Positions 43,969-56,439 of a DNA stretch of 64,000 bases are shown here, in pieces. Numbering within the stretch: the stretch's first letter is position 1; each line of letters starts with the position of its first letter. A model generated the notes under the pieces. It was given only the letters and a program-made list of their open reading frames with translations. It was not told where the DNA came from and ran no database searches. A program made the translations under genes and the position numbers. The stretch is from Gracilariopsis chorda (Eukaryota > Rhodophyta > Florideophyceae > Gracilariales > Gracilariaceae): contig NBIV01000022.1 of NCBI GenBank assembly GCA_003194525.1, forward strand, positions 1 through 64,000, in the 5' to 3' direction.

Positions 43969-46900
43969 GTGCCGGCTGAGGGGGACCGACCTCCCCGCTC
44001 CCCGGTATGGAGGCCCAAGGTTCTCCTTAGGCCAGGAAAGTCCGGCTCGACCGGAAGTCAAACGCAGTTCGACTGCGGATTAAGTCGACCATGGCAACGA
44101 TACCAGTGCCCTGGAAGACGAACAGACCCTATTATGGTTATGGCTAAACGTAACTATAAAGTATACGCCGATATCGGCACAAATCGACACTTGTTGTCGC
44201 GACGTCTTGCGGTACTCGATACCGGCGCAGGACCGAATTTTATCAGGGTATCTGAACTCAGCCCTCATGATCGGACCCGCATTCGAAGCGGTCCTCTACC
44301 GGATGTCCGGGACGCAAACAAGAAGCCTCTAGAATGTCTAGGTATCATACGCCTCGTCGTCCGTTTGGGAAACCATGTCGTCATGTTGGAGTTCATTGTC
44401 TGCTCGACACTGGCTGCCCAAGTTGTTCTTGGATGTGACTACTGTGACCGCTATGTGGAAGCAATAAGACCCCGCCTTCGGTAAGTGGAGATGGATGACG
44501 GAAGCACCGTACCAATAGTGCGCAGACCCCTGCAACCGGCTGCCAATTCAGGGCCGTTGCCCCCATCCCAGAACGCTGGACCTAGTGGGAGAACCTCTCC
44601 AAAGATTAAGGTAGCGGAACAGGTGGAGCTTCCTCCAAAATCTCAGACGTGGGTCACCGTAACCACACAACGCCACGGACTTATCGTGATTCAACCCTTA
44701 TCCCACACGTACGAACGTAATGGAATTACCGCCGCCAACGGCGTTGCCCAGGTACAACCTAACAGACCTTTCCGATTGTTGATTAGCAACTTCACCAATC
44801 ATCCTGTGAAACTTCACAAGAATCAGATGGTTGCCGTGGCTTTACCACATCCCACGGTACTCATACCGACGCACATTTCCCTAGCGGAAGTATTAGGGAT
44901 ATCCCTGCCGGACGAGATCTCGCTGTCAACTTCCGCTGAACTGGAGCAAGTACCGACACCGGGAGACCGGGAATTAGCTAAAGCGCTCCCGTCAGTTGAC
45001 GAATTGGACCTCTCCCATGTACCGGAGGAGTACCGGGATCGCTTACGCAGATTACTGCAGAAATACTCGTCCATGTGGGATGGGAACCTCGGCGAAATCG
45101 CCGCAACAGAGCATCATATTGATCTCGTCCCGGGTACAAGACCCATTGCACAGCATCCCTACAGAGCTGGACCCCGAACGCGAGAAATCGAACAACAGCA
45201 TGTGGATGACATGCTTGAAAAGGGGGTCATTGAGCCCGCACAATCCGCCTGGGCCTCCCCAGTGGTGCTCGTCCCGAAGACGGATGGTTCATTACGCTTT
45301 TGCGTGGATTACAGGAAACTGAACGCAGTGACCGTAAGGGATACGTATCCCTTACCCCGAATGGATGAATGCATCGACAGCCTCGGTGATGCCACCGTAT
45401 TTACTACGCTGGACGCTAATTCCGGGTACTGGCAGGTGCCCATCGCGGATGATGACCGCGACAAAACGGCCTTCGTGTGCCACGCCGGTCTTTACCGATT
45501 CAAACGCATGCCATTTGGCCTCACTAATGCGCCAGATACGTTCCAGCGTGCCCTGGACATCATCTTGTCATCCTACAAGTGGAAGACCTGCTTGGTATAT
45601 CTCGATGATATCATCATTTTCAGTAAGGACATGGAGAACCATTTTGAAGACGTCGAGTTGATACTAAAAAAGCTCCAGTCAGCTGGGATTACTTTGAAGC
45701 TAAAGAAATGTGAATGATTCACGGATAAAGTCAAGTACCTTGGTCATTTGATCAAACCAGGACAGCTGGAGATGGACGAAGTCGCAACCGCGCCTATCCG
45801 CAAAGCCACACCCCCGCAAACACAAACACAATTGCGTGCCTTTCTGGGGTTATGTAACGTCTATCGACGATTTGTCCCGCGTTACTCACACATAGCCGCG
45901 CCGTTGAACGCATTATTGAAGAAAGGACAGCCCGTCCAACTCAAACAATTCGTTGAAGCCGAGACGGATGCCTTCGAAACGCTCAAGAAGACGCTGATCA
46001 CAGCACCTGTCTTGGCCCTCCCAAAACTGGGACTCCCCTTTGTGGTCGACACTGACTCCAGTGAATATCAAGTGGGCTGTGCCCTTTTCCAGGAATATCC
46101 TGACGGCGAACGCAAACCTATTGGTTATTAGTCCAGATCGCTGCAATCAGCGGAACAAAACTACTCGGTATCTGAAAAGGAATGCCTTGCGGTTGTCTGG
46201 GCTCTTACTACCCTCCGACCATACCTTCAAGGGGTGCATTTTACCGTCAATACGGACCATTCATGCCTCATATGGCTACTTTCTATATCCGAACCGTCGG
46301 GACGCTTAATGCGATGGCGATTACGCCTCTCGGAATTCGACTTCGAAGTCAAGTACAAAAAGGGGCGCTCCAACGTCCATGCCGACGCCTTATCACGGCT
46401 CTTAACACTGGGAGAAACCCAAACTGATATCGATGATGACATCCCTTGTCTCTTCGATGAGGACTCACCTCATCTCCAAGCCGATGCCGGCGCGCAACAC
46501 TGCACGGATTACGACGATGACTTCACCCTCGACTTGCTAATTGCGCAAGCAACAGACACCGCACCGGCGGAACAACTCGAGCGTATCTCGTTAGAAGAGC
46601 TTCTACGTGAGCAACACGCAGACGCCTTCTGCACCTCCATACGCTCCCGTCATAACGGGGGGGAGGGGTTACCCTTTGGCCTTGACAAGCAAGGAGTGCT
46701 AGTTCGAACTGTCGAAGCACAGGACCAGATCGTGATTCCACACGTCTTGAAGAGCAGAGTACTGCATCTCGCACACTACTCCCAGTTATCTGGACATCCA
46801 GGTGGCACAAAGTTATACTGGACTCTCAGGAAAGACTTTTATTGGCCAACATTGGCAATGGACTGCCACGCCACGGCGAAGTTGTGTACAACCTGCGCGA

Positions 46901-48888
46901 AGAATCGCATTAAGCTGTGGAAACGGAAACGTCCCCGGAAGCTGTTCCCGGCGAAAGCGCCTTTAGAGTACGTCAGCATTGACATCTTAGGGGAACTGAT
47001 TCGCACAAAGCGAGGCTATAGATACCTTCTGGTAATCACGGATCGCTTCTCGAAGCTGACTTGGACAGTCCCGCTGAAGCGGATCACGGCCGCGGCAATC
47101 GCGCAAGCTTTCATCAGAGAGTGGGTCTACGTCTACAGACCACCGTTGAATCTATTATCAGATAATGGGAAGCAATTCGTTGCGAAGTTCTCTCAGGACG
47201 TATGCCGAATTCTCGGCGTGAAGAACGTGTTTACCACGACGTACCATCCGCAGACAAACGGGCAGATGGAGCGTTTCAATCGCACGCTACTCGCCGCTCT
47301 TCGGCATTACGTGACGGACCACCCCAAGGATTGGGACTTGTATACAGACACGCTGTGCTACGCGTACAATACGCAAGTTCACTCGACGACGAGAATGGCA
47401 CCCTTCGAACTGGTCTTGGCGCACTGCCCGCCGGCTCTACCAGTCAGACTGGACCAAGACAGCGAGTTGGAGGCGCCGACACTGGCTTCACACCACCTCA
47501 AGTGGAGGGATGACCTGAGACAACGCGCGGAACAGGCCGCAAGAGAGCTAGCGAAGGCCCAAGACCGTTATAAACGGAATTATGATGCCACACTACGCCC
47601 CATTATTCCGGATATCTGGGTTGGAGGTCACGTGTTCGTGCGTATTGAGCGTCCGGACGCTACGACGCGAGAAGGAAGGAGTGAACTCCGGAGGCGACAT
47701 AAGCTATCCCCAGTAGTATCTGGTCCATATGAAGTAGTCGAACTCGACTCAGAGACGGTGGTTATCCGCAAGGAAGACGATAACGTCGAACTAATTTCAC
47801 GAGACCGTGTGGTAACAGCCCCTGACCCCGTGCGAGACGGAACGCCCGTACAAGCTGCCGCATCACAGCCAGTGGGGGCCACTCAAGGCGAATTGACGAC
47901 AAGTGTCATCTCTCAGCCAATCAGTAGCCCGGAATTGTCCGACGTTCCGCCTCCCGGTATATCCGGCGCACAACCGCCTCCAAATGGTACTGTAAGTGTC
48001 ACACCGCACTGTATATCAGCGCGTGACGGTTATGTGAACCAAATCCTGCGCACAGGGGAAGCGTCACGTGACCACCCGTACCCCGTGGCCAAGCCCACAT
48101 CTTGGAAGGCCTCTGATTGGCCGAACCAGAGTGTCACTCACACCAAACCGCCTCCCGACGGAAAGCATCCGCCCCCACAGCAACCACGAATGCGTGAAGA
48201 AGACGACGATTCCGCTGACGACAGCAAGCAGAAAGAAGGCCCACCGAACCTGCCCCTACAACGGAGAACATCTCCAAAGGAAAAGAGCGTAAGCGCTGAC
48301 CCCACAACGGTGGAAGAGAGAAAGCCGCCTCCAGCGGACGGATCCGCCATGACCCCGGCCCTTGCCGACAAGACTCCCCAGAGGAGTCACCCCGAGAATA
48401 TCTCGACTCCAAGTCCCTCGCATGGCGAGGTACACCTCAGGCGTACAGCAGCAGAAGAGGCTGCGTCTTCGCTAAACCGTCCGGACCAGCCGGGAGTAAC
48501 ACGAACCGGGAATAGCCCGAAATCACTTAGCGGAGAACGAAAACCCGCACCGGCAAAAACAGCCAAGGAGCTGAAAAGTCCGGCTACTCCGCCGGAGGAT
48601 AGTCGGGAATCCCCGGAGAACGGGAGCTCAGTAGAGCGAGACGAGCGCGGCTCTCCGCAAGAATACGTGATGGACCGAATCGCCGATCACGCGTATGACG
48701 AGGAGGACCTCAAGCCCCGTTATCGAATTCGATGGTACAATTACCCGCCTGAAGCGGACACATGGGAACCGATGGAGAATATCCCCCGATCCCATGTCGT
48801 GCGGTATCACCGCTGGAGGAGATTGCCGTTACCGGCGAACTTGGGTGACGCTCTCGTCGGTATCATGGGGGACTCCCAAGTTGTCTAG
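43969..48888 (+). pseudogene. pol: E2 pol: protease, RT, RNase H, integrase, linker, chromodomain
   Basis: Retropepsin DTGAGPNF (~44215) with the downstream VVLGCDYCDRYVEAIRPR block; RT with FCVDYRKLNAVTVRD (~45300) and YLDDIIIF (~45600); RNase H with VDTDSSEYQVGCALF (~46050) and TDHSCLIWLL; integrase zinc region (~46740-46910), IDILGEL and LSDNGKQF (~46980, ~47155); a GPY/F-like module (~47700); a Pro-rich linker of about 270 residues; chromodomain YRIRWYNYPPEADTWEP (~48720). The chromodomain keeps its aromatic residues. About three breaks. It converges on the antisense ORF 178 bp downstream. Confidence 0.88.
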
Positions 48889-49066
48889 GGACCGTCACGT
48901 TAGCGTGGAAAAAAAGAAGTGGAGACCCATGAATAAGGAAAGGCGAAGAAGCGCAGTCTAAGGCAGTACAGTTCTAGTTAACTAGTTTATTGATTAGGGA
49001 TCGCCCTATATACTGGTGCTAGGCCAGGACGCCACCGGTACATGTGCTATCACAATCGAATCGCGT

Positions 49067-50794
49067 TTAAGCGCTCGGCTCATTCGGATCCTGACCGAGA
49101 TTGGCACGGAGCAACCCCAGCAGATGCTGACGGTCCCCCTGAACTGAAGTTAAGGGAACCCCCGCCTCTTCGAGGAACCTCCTCAAGAGCTCGAGCTCAG
49201 ACTCGTCATCCGCAGAATTCTGCTGAGGCTGCTGGTAGCCCAGGTTCACAGGTAACGGGTTGACCGTGGTGTCCTCTTCCGGAATCGGAGCTTCGGTATC
49301 CATCTCGTATGGCTCTTCGCTGTAGTCAGCATCTCCATCCTCGGACATATAGTCCATCACGGCCGCATCCGGCTCGAAAATATAGCCAGTTGTCCGGGTA
49401 GCCGGTTGAGCCCGCGGATTTTGCCGCAAATACCGAGCCTGCTCGGATGTCAGATGCTGACGGGTCCATGGATCATACCATACGAAGTCTCCGGCATCAG
49501 CCGTCCGACCGGGGGAATACTCGCGCTGTCGCGAACGATTACCTCGCGCTGCTTGATCAGCTGGTACCAAGTCCCAGTTTATCTGGTCCATGACGTTCAT
49601 AAGGTGACGGAAGTCTTCCTGGTTGGCGCGAGAGCCAAGCACCAGAGACAAATCGAGATTTCTCGCGTACTCCCGAGCCGTCGGACTCATGTACCACACC
49701 CGGTAGGTGTCGTACGCATCCCACAGGATGAAGACTGCCATTTTGGCAATGAATTCCGTGCATGCCACGACCCAAAGCCCGCAATAGGGATCATTCACTA
49801 GGTGAGAGCGTAAGTAAGTAATAACCGGAGGAATCTCCACTGGGCAACCCCGAGGAGCCTCAATTGCAGCCCAGTGATCTGGAATTGGAACGTATCGGCC
49901 AAGCCGAGCAGAGGCCCGAACGCGATCAACCTCGACCATTTGATATGGAACGAGGTACCCCAGTCTTGACCTGGTTCGTCGCTCCCAACGAGCGAATTCC
50001 CAGAAAGGGGTGTCGCGCTTGCGCAAGTAGCGGAACTCCGCGCGAAGAAGTGGTTGCTGGAAACAGAGCGCCTCCTGGCGAACGCCACGGATCCCTCGCC
50101 AACGTCGAGTGGGGAGATCCCCGAGTTGCTCTACGTAGGCGTAAGCCTCGCCGTTGGTTCTGGCCACCCAGGTGTCGAATTCCCACGCATCGTCCAGAGG
50201 GACTGTTCCAATGATGCGGCGTATCCGCTGATACACCAGCTTGGTGAAGCGCACTCGCGCTTCGTGCATACGCTCGTTGCCATACCGCGCTATCGCGTTG
50301 TCCGGGAGCGCGCAGTGCGCGAGCCAGTCGTCAGTATACACCGCATGAAGCGGGAGTCCATCGGAAAGACGCCCAGCTACCTGGTATTGATCGAGGAGGC
50401 CCTCATCGCGCACCCCTTGTGGATGAAACCACGGAGCATTAGCAAACGCCTCGGGGCGGTTTAAGGGACTAATGCCCACTAAATCCGCAGGGTGCAGAAA
50501 TGACTGATGGATGCGTCGCTGAGGAGGGCGGATAACCGCGGTATTCGAGACATACGCCGGTATGTACGGCAAAGGCTGAGGCTGAGGCAGTGGCACTGAT
50601 GCCGTGGTCGGAACGGGTCCGGAGTTTGATGCAGAAGGGTGCGAAGGGGGTTGCTGGGGATTCTCAGACGGTTGCATCGTTAGTTGGAATTCAGAAGCGC
50701 CGAGGTGGCCGGTATCAGTGTCGTGTTCGATGAGAGCTTGGTTTTCACAGGAGTGAGGGGGAGAAGCAGACCGAATGCTGCGATACCGCGACAT
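49067..50794 (-). CDS. Antisense accessory ORF of E2 (575 aa, intact)
   Basis: One uninterrupted frame on the strand opposite gag-pol. The preferred start is the ATG at 50794 (MSRYRSIRSAS), just outside the 3' LTR. The frame is also open 67 codons further into the LTR, where an earlier Met exists. Layout: Pro/Ser/Gln-rich N-terminus (residues 1-100), a folded-looking Trp- and Arg-rich middle (LSDGLPLHAVYTDDWL, RRIIGTVPLDDAWEFD, WEFARWERRTRS), a hydrophobic stretch (GLWVVACTEFIAKMAVFILW), then the region shared with E1 (1-645), an acidic tail and a C-terminal helix. No known domain, signal peptide or catalytic motif is recognised. TATATAAGG lies about 10 bp upstream of the ATG, too close to be its core promoter. 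Confidence 0.8.
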   Translation of the reverse strand: MSRYRSIRSASPPHSCENQALIEHDTDTGHLGASEFQLTMQPSENPQQPPSHPSASNSGPVPTTASVPLPQPQPLPYIPAYVSNTAVIRPPQRRIHQSFLHPADLVGISPLNRPEAFANAPWFHPQGVRDEGLLDQYQVAGRLSDGLPLHAVYTDDWLAHCALPDNAIARYGNERMHEARVRFTKLVYQRIRRIIGTVPLDDAWEFDTWVARTNGEAYAYVEQLGDLPTRRWRGIRGVRQEALCFQQPLLRAEFRYLRKRDTPFWEFARWERRTRSRLGYLVPYQMVEVDRVRASARLGRYVPIPDHWAAIEAPRGCPVEIPPVITYLRSHLVNDPYCGLWVVACTEFIAKMAVFILWDAYDTYRVWYMSPTAREYARNLDLSLVLGSRANQEDFRHLMNVMDQINWDLVPADQAARGNRSRQREYSPGRTADAGDFVWYDPWTRQHLTSEQARYLRQNPRAQPATRTTGYIFEPDAAVMDYMSEDGDADYSEEPYEMDTEAPIPEEDTTVNPLPVNLGYQQPQQNSADDESELELLRRFLEEAGVPLTSVQGDRQHLLGLLRANLGQDPNEPSA

Positions 50795-50838
50795 TGTTCG
50801 CTCCTTATATAGGCGAATTCGCCGATATACTCCGCTCT

Positions 50839-50852
50839 TAACGGGGGGGATA
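50839..50852 (+). promoter_or_regulatory. E2 polypurine tract
   Basis: AACGGGGGGGATA directly before the 3' LTR. It lies between the LTR and the start of the antisense ORF. Confidence 0.8.
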
Positions 50853-51413
50853 TGTGATGCAAGGAGTAACTCGGTCATCCGAGGTGCGGAAATCACCAAG
50901 TCGATACGCGACGGTTCATACGTCACACGTGTTTTCGGTAACCCGAGGGTTGTCACAAGGGGACACTGAGCGATGCACGAGCGGGTGCGGTTCATACCTG
51001 GATTTCCACTTTATTTGGGATGTGCGCAGTAGGTGCTGGCCACGGGCCACCTACAGAATTATCTAGATATTTCTAATATTATTCACTGTAGCTAGTGCGG
51101 CACTCCGCAGTACTTAGTGACGGGACGGGTCGCACCTCAGTAAACTGGAAGATCATGGGGCACGGAACCCAAGTTCCTAGTTCCTGGAGCCTTAACCGGA
51201 CCTCCGGACTAGTTATAACTTGCGGTCTCCCGCTAAGCTTCCACCCCACACGGATTCCCGTGCTACACCCATGCTCACGCGACCGAACCCCGGTTACCCG
51301 GACAGAAGCACCCCTAGGCCTTGCCGCCACAAGCGGCACCCCTATTATCAGGGTAATTCGTGGACATCCACATCGCTACCGAGTGGCCTCGCGCCCCTAG
51401 TGGTTGTACCACA
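50853..51413 (+). repeat. E2 3' LTR (561 bp)
   Basis: Same TG...CA termini as 41003-41565, followed by GTTCT. If the antisense ORF is transcribed, its start site most likely lies in this LTR on the minus strand. Confidence 0.93.
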
Positions 51414-53916
51414 GTTCTTGGATCATTTCTTCCGGTGATACCGGTACAAAGTTTCCCGGTAACGGGTTCTCAGATTCATCTCGCGATGCGAGTAGTTCGT
51501 CAAAATCAGCATCCTCGTCCCAGGTTTCTGGCCTAGCCTCGACGGCATATTCCGGATCATCCGGGTCTATAGCCATGAAACATGGGACTTCATCATCCTC
51601 CGTTGGGAGTGCTTCCCCACTTGTGGGTAACCGCGACAAAGCGTCGGCCTGGGTGTTCTGCGCACCCTTTTTATAAATGACTTGAAAGTCATATTCCGCG
51701 AGGCGGAGTCTCCAGCGCATGAGGCGTCCCGACGGGTCGGAGATATTCATCAACCAACTCAATGAGGAATGATCCGTGTACACGGTGAAGTGAATTCCCA
51801 TAAGGTAGGGGCGCAGAGTGGTCATCGCCCATAGGACGGCGAGGCACTGTTTCTCCGGTACGGAGTAGTTCCGCTCATGAACATTGAGGGAGCGCGACCA
51901 ATAACCAATTGGATGTCGTTCCCCCTCTGGGGTGGTTTGAAAAAGAGCTCACCCGACTTGGTAGTCGCTCGAGTCCGTATCTACGGAGTATGGCAACCCA
52001 AGTTTTGGGAGATGTAGGATTGGTGCTGATGAGACAGTCTCCTTTAAGGAGTTAAAAGCTTCCGAATGCTCGGGCGTAAATGTTCCCAGTTTTGGGGGGT
52101 TCCCCTTTCGCAACAACGCGTTCAGGGGCGCCGCGGTATCCGAAAAGTTCGGGATAAACCGTCGATAGACGTTGAACAGCCCCAAAAAGGAGCGCAGTTC
52201 CGTTTGAGTACGGGGCTCTTTTGCCTCGAAGAGGGATTTGACTCGAGTTTTCTCGATCGCTAACCGTCCAGGACGGATAATGTGACCCAGATACTTCACA
52301 GTATCCGTGAAAAACTCGCATTTCCTCAACTTGAGGGTAATTCCCGCATCGCGGACTACGGTCAGCACGTCTCGAACGTGAGTGAGATGGTCGTCCAACG
52401 AGTTGGAGAAGATGATAATATCATCAAGGTAGACCAGACAACTCCGCCACTTAAAGCGGTTGAGTAGAATATGTACTGCACGCTGAAAGGTGGCAGGGGC
52501 GTTGGTTAACCCAAATGGCATCCGCTTGAAGCGGTACGTTCCTGCGTGGCAGGTGAATGCGGTTTTGTCGCGATCCTCCTGTCTGACAGGTACTTGCCAA
52601 TATCCGCAATTGGCATCAAGGGCCGTGAACATGGTGGCGTCTCCAAGGGAGTCAATGCACTCGTCCATACGAGGGATAGGGCACGTGTCCCTAACAGTCA
52701 CGGCATTGAGCCAGCGGTAGTCGACACAGAACCTCCAGGTTCCGTCGGCCTTCAAAGCCAGTACAACTGGGGATGCCCAGGGTGATTGAGCGGGCTCAAT
52801 CACACCTGCGCGGAGCATCTTGTCCACTTGCGACTGCTCCTTTTCCCGAGCTTTCGGACCTGCCCTGTAAGGGGGTTGTGCAACCGATCGCGCACCGGGG
52901 ATTAAATTGATCCGGTGTTCCGTTGCGTTAATCTCGCCAAGCGAGCCATCCCACATTGTGGTGAATTCCCGTAACATGGTACGGAGTTTGTCGCGGTGCG
53001 ACTCTGGCACGTGGCTAAATTCCAGCGCTTCAAGTGCCTTTTCCGGATCAATCCGGTCGTTGCTCGATGGAGAATTGTCCTGTGGAACAGATGTGGTTCG
53101 CAATTCCGAGTTACTCGGTATGTTCGACGCTGAAGTAGCGGTTTCCTCCCCCTCCCTAGACTTGACGTCTTCGGACGGCGGGGCGAACTCCTCAGAAGAG
53201 GTGGTAACTCCGAGTACATCGGCGGCTGTCATCCTCGTTGGCAGCATTCCCATAGGAAGGGGGGTTACACTCCCAATTACTTGGTGTTTTACCAGATACT
53301 GGGGGCGTTTGCCAAGGTTCGCAACCAATATCCGGAAAGGAAAATCCGGGGAAATGGAGACAATTCCATTAGGCAGCGCCAGCTGGGGTTTCTCGTAGAA
53401 CGAGGCGAGGGGTTATATAACCCGAAGACCGTGTTGACGGGAATTTACCTGCACCCAGACTTGGGACTCAGGCGGTATAGAAACCGAGGCAGCGACGCGG
53501 AGCTTGGTGGACTCGCGGGACGCGGGCGGTGGTTCCTGCGCAGCAGGGAGCGGAACTTGTTTCCGAGAGGACCGCTTTAGCGGGCGGCGAACAATCGGAA
53601 CCGACGATCCGTCGTCAAGTTCTACACGCCTGAGGCGGGGCCTGATTGCGTCGACAAATCTGTCGCAGTAATCACATCCCAGTATCACTGGTGCTGCCAA
53701 TGAACGGCAAACGATGAAGTCCAACTTCACCACAGAGGTACCAAGTCTCACGACGAGGTCCACTGTGCCCACCGTTTGTAACGGATTGTTGTTTGCATCC
53801 GAAATGTCGGGGACCGCGTCAGAGCGGATATGCGACCGCACAAGTGGGGGTAACAATGATTCCACAACGAAGTTGGGGCCTGCACCTGTATCTAGGACGG
53901 TGAGAAACCTCACCAT
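51414..53916 (-). pseudogene. pol: E3 protease, RT and RNase H
   Basis: Minus strand. Retropepsin LDTGAGPNFVVESL (~53890) and VILGCDYCDRFVDAI; a linker with LEFSHVPESHRDK; RT with FCVDYRWLNAVTVRD (~52720) and YLDDIIIFSNS (~52420); RNase H with VDTDSSDYQVG (~51970) and TDHSSLSWLM (~51760). It stops at the E2 insertion. Fossil with a few breaks. Confidence 0.85.
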
Positions 53917-54159
53917 AAACTGGGATCAAGGCCAAGGTCGGCATAGACCTTATAATTGCGTTTGGCCAAGACCAAGACTCTACCGGGAATCTGGGGATTT
54001 TTACTCCGTATCCACGGGCGACGCGACACACCGAGGTGCGCAGAGTCCGCGTCAGCGGTGTCTTTCCTCGAGAGGACTTTCACCGGGGAGCGAGGCGAGG
54101 ACGCCTCGGGCGCCAACAGCCTCGTTCTTGAGGACGCCTCTCCCAAAGGGGAGACTCCC

Positions 54160-56336
54160 TCAGTTAGTTTTCCGCCTTCGGCAGTGGGTTGGTTTCCTCG
54201 ACAACGAGTGTTTCATCCCGTTGACGGGGGCTTCTATCCGCATAAGCGGGGGTTGCAACGGATGGTTGCGTGATCTCCCGAATCGGGGTGTATGAAGCTT
54301 GCCGCGCACGCGGGGTCTGTGGTAGGGCGTGAGAAAAGTCCGTTTTAGCACGGAGGTAGGAAGCCGTCGGGACGGAACGTTTCTCCTCTGGAGTGAGGGC
54401 CTCATAATTTGCCACCACCTTGGCCATATCCTTTAGTGAACAAATACACTGAGGAGAGGTATGGCCATGGGCTTAACACAGGTGGCAAATGAGAGCCAGC
54501 ACCGCGACACACGGATTATTATTCCGAGTATCGGAGAAGCGAACCGCAGGGCGGGTGTCAGTCCATCCAGGCCGTTGATAACGGGATTGACCGTTTGAAA
54601 ACGGGAATCGTTGGGGTTGAACCCGACTGTTCCCACCGTATAGAACGGGATCTTCTGTTCCTGTATCATGGGTCATCTCCGTCGTTGACGGCAAATCACT
54701 GGTGGGTATCGACACACCATCCCCCTGCACTAAATGCACGGTATCAAATCCCTGTCCAGGGTTCCCATCCACGGTGAGCGGGAGAGAGGAAGCTTCGCTT
54801 TCCAGCAACAACGCCTTGGCGGATTTAGACCGATTGTTCGGAGTTCTTGCACGAAGTGCATCCCCTTCCGCTCGGGCGTGTTGGACCAGCTCGAGGTAGG
54901 TGATCCTCCGCTTGTCCTCCCGATAACGGGTAACTAAACTCCGGATTGCCGGGTCAAGACCATCAATGAACATGGTACTGCGCTCCCCAGCGGGGTATAC
55001 GTTACCACATCTGTGGAAAGCCTTGTTAAGGCGCACCGAGTAGTCGGTCTCGGTCTCTCCAGCACGCTGGCGTGTATCTCGCAAAGCGAGGATAGCCTGC
55101 TGAATAGCGGTGTTGGTGGCGTAGGAGCGCAGAAGATAATGCACAGCCTCCGCCCAGCAAGTAACTCCTCCCTCGGAGGCACGAGAAGATCCTCTGACAG
55201 AGGTGTATTCGTCCTCCGCCACTCCCCGTAAGAAATACGGTAAAGCCAAATAGGCTTGTCCCTCATTCATACCGAGGATATCGGCCTCCGCTACAAAGCG
55301 GGATAGGAAATCCAGTACTAGGACTGGGTCCTCTCCAGTAAAATACTGGTTGCGGAGCGAGAGCTGCATTCGCTTAATGCATTCTCGCACCTTTCCCTTA
55401 CCACGGGGCGTGCATCCAAGTGACGAGTCTTCGAGCCGGTAGTACCGGTATGATAAAAGCTTCCGGTAATCCGGGTTTGTCGGTTTCAATTCCCGGAGAC
55501 CGGGGTGTCTTCTCCCCTTCTGGCGGGTTCGGACCACACCTTCAGTGGCCGATGACCGCTTCGAGCGGGAGGAGTAGCCTCGCTTCTCGTCCTCCGAGTC
55601 GGAGTCCGAGGAGCTCGAGCTAACCGAATGGTTTCGGGATGAGTCCGACGATGTCGAAGAATCGGAGTCCGAATATTTTCGGTGGTGTTTCCGTCGATGA
55701 CGGCGTTTCTTCTTCCCAGCAAGCTGGTCGTTGTGCGATGCCTCGTTTACCGGATCATCCGGGGATGGTTTGTCCATGAGGACGAACTGCTCCAGCGTCT
55801 CCAGGTGGGCATCAATCCGATCAAATCGGGCTTCAACTCCTTCGATGAAGGTGGCGGGTTGTCCCAAACTCTCCAACACGGAGTTGACGTCAGACCGTAA
55901 AATACGGAGTTCCTCGGCGACCTCCTTTACAGGGTTGCCGACACCACCTCTTGGAGGGATTTTAGTTCCCCTACAAGGGTGTCATAGGCGGTCCACAGAG
56001 CGCGGATCTGGGATTCCAGGGAAGTCCGCTGGGGGTTGTTATCGCCCGTTCCACAGGGGCTTGAAGCCGCGGCAGCGGGAGGAGGCCGGGGTGCCTGGGT
56101 CACTGCGGCAACAGCCGGAGTCGATGCTGAATTCCCGTGCGGGGGTGATAACGAGGGCAAAAGGAGGTTCCGGGGTTCCCGGTCGGGGTATCATTCCGCG
56201 ATGAAGCGGCGCCAGTACGGCAGGAACTTGTCCGTATAGGGATACGGGGTACGAACCGAACTTCGGATGTGTCCGCGTTGTCGCGGGAGCGACTACGCGT
56301 AACCACTGGCTCCGCATCGGAGGGACTTCTCGACAT
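54160..56336 (-). pseudogene. gag: E3 gag
   Basis: Capsid blocks GEDPVLVLDFLSRFVAEAD, LLRSYATNTAIQQAIL and MFIDGLDPAIRSLV. N-terminal Ser/Asp/His-rich low complexity and a coiled stretch (LGQPATFIEGVEARFDR). A nucleocapsid Cys remnant (ALICHLC) near 54480. Starts about 100 bp inside the 5' LTR. A few breaks. Confidence 0.8.
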
Positions 56337-56439
56337 GATAAAATACCGTTACGACGGGAAACGATCACGGAACGTCGGGTAAATAAAAACAAACCTCGTA
56401 AGAGGGAAAAAAAAACGATTCTAGGTCCGGAGACCACTT

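Larger units (their letters stand above)
41003..51413 (+). mobile_element. E2: full-length Ty3/gypsy chromovirus with an antisense gene
   Basis: 10.4 kb, LTRs 41003-41565 and 50853-51413, target duplication GTTCT (40998-41002, 51414-51418). Parts on the plus strand: primer binding site, gag, protease, RT, RNase H, integrase, linker, chromodomain. Then an antisense ORF (49067-50794) and a polypurine tract. The LTRs differ at about 8 bases plus one 2-bp indel (about 98.5% identical), so it is the youngest LTR element here. It looks nearly whole, with about four breaks in gag-pol. It is inserted in E3 pol near the RNase H/integrase boundary. Confidence 0.93.

Noticed and set aside
49067-50794. 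Antisense ORF as an envelope gene
   Set aside because: Wrong strand, no signal peptide, no fusion-like or C-terminal membrane anchor pattern.
54160-56336. Serine/aspartate-rich frames in the gags as host SR-type proteins
   Set aside because: Capsid blocks and LTR context in all four elements show that they are gag.
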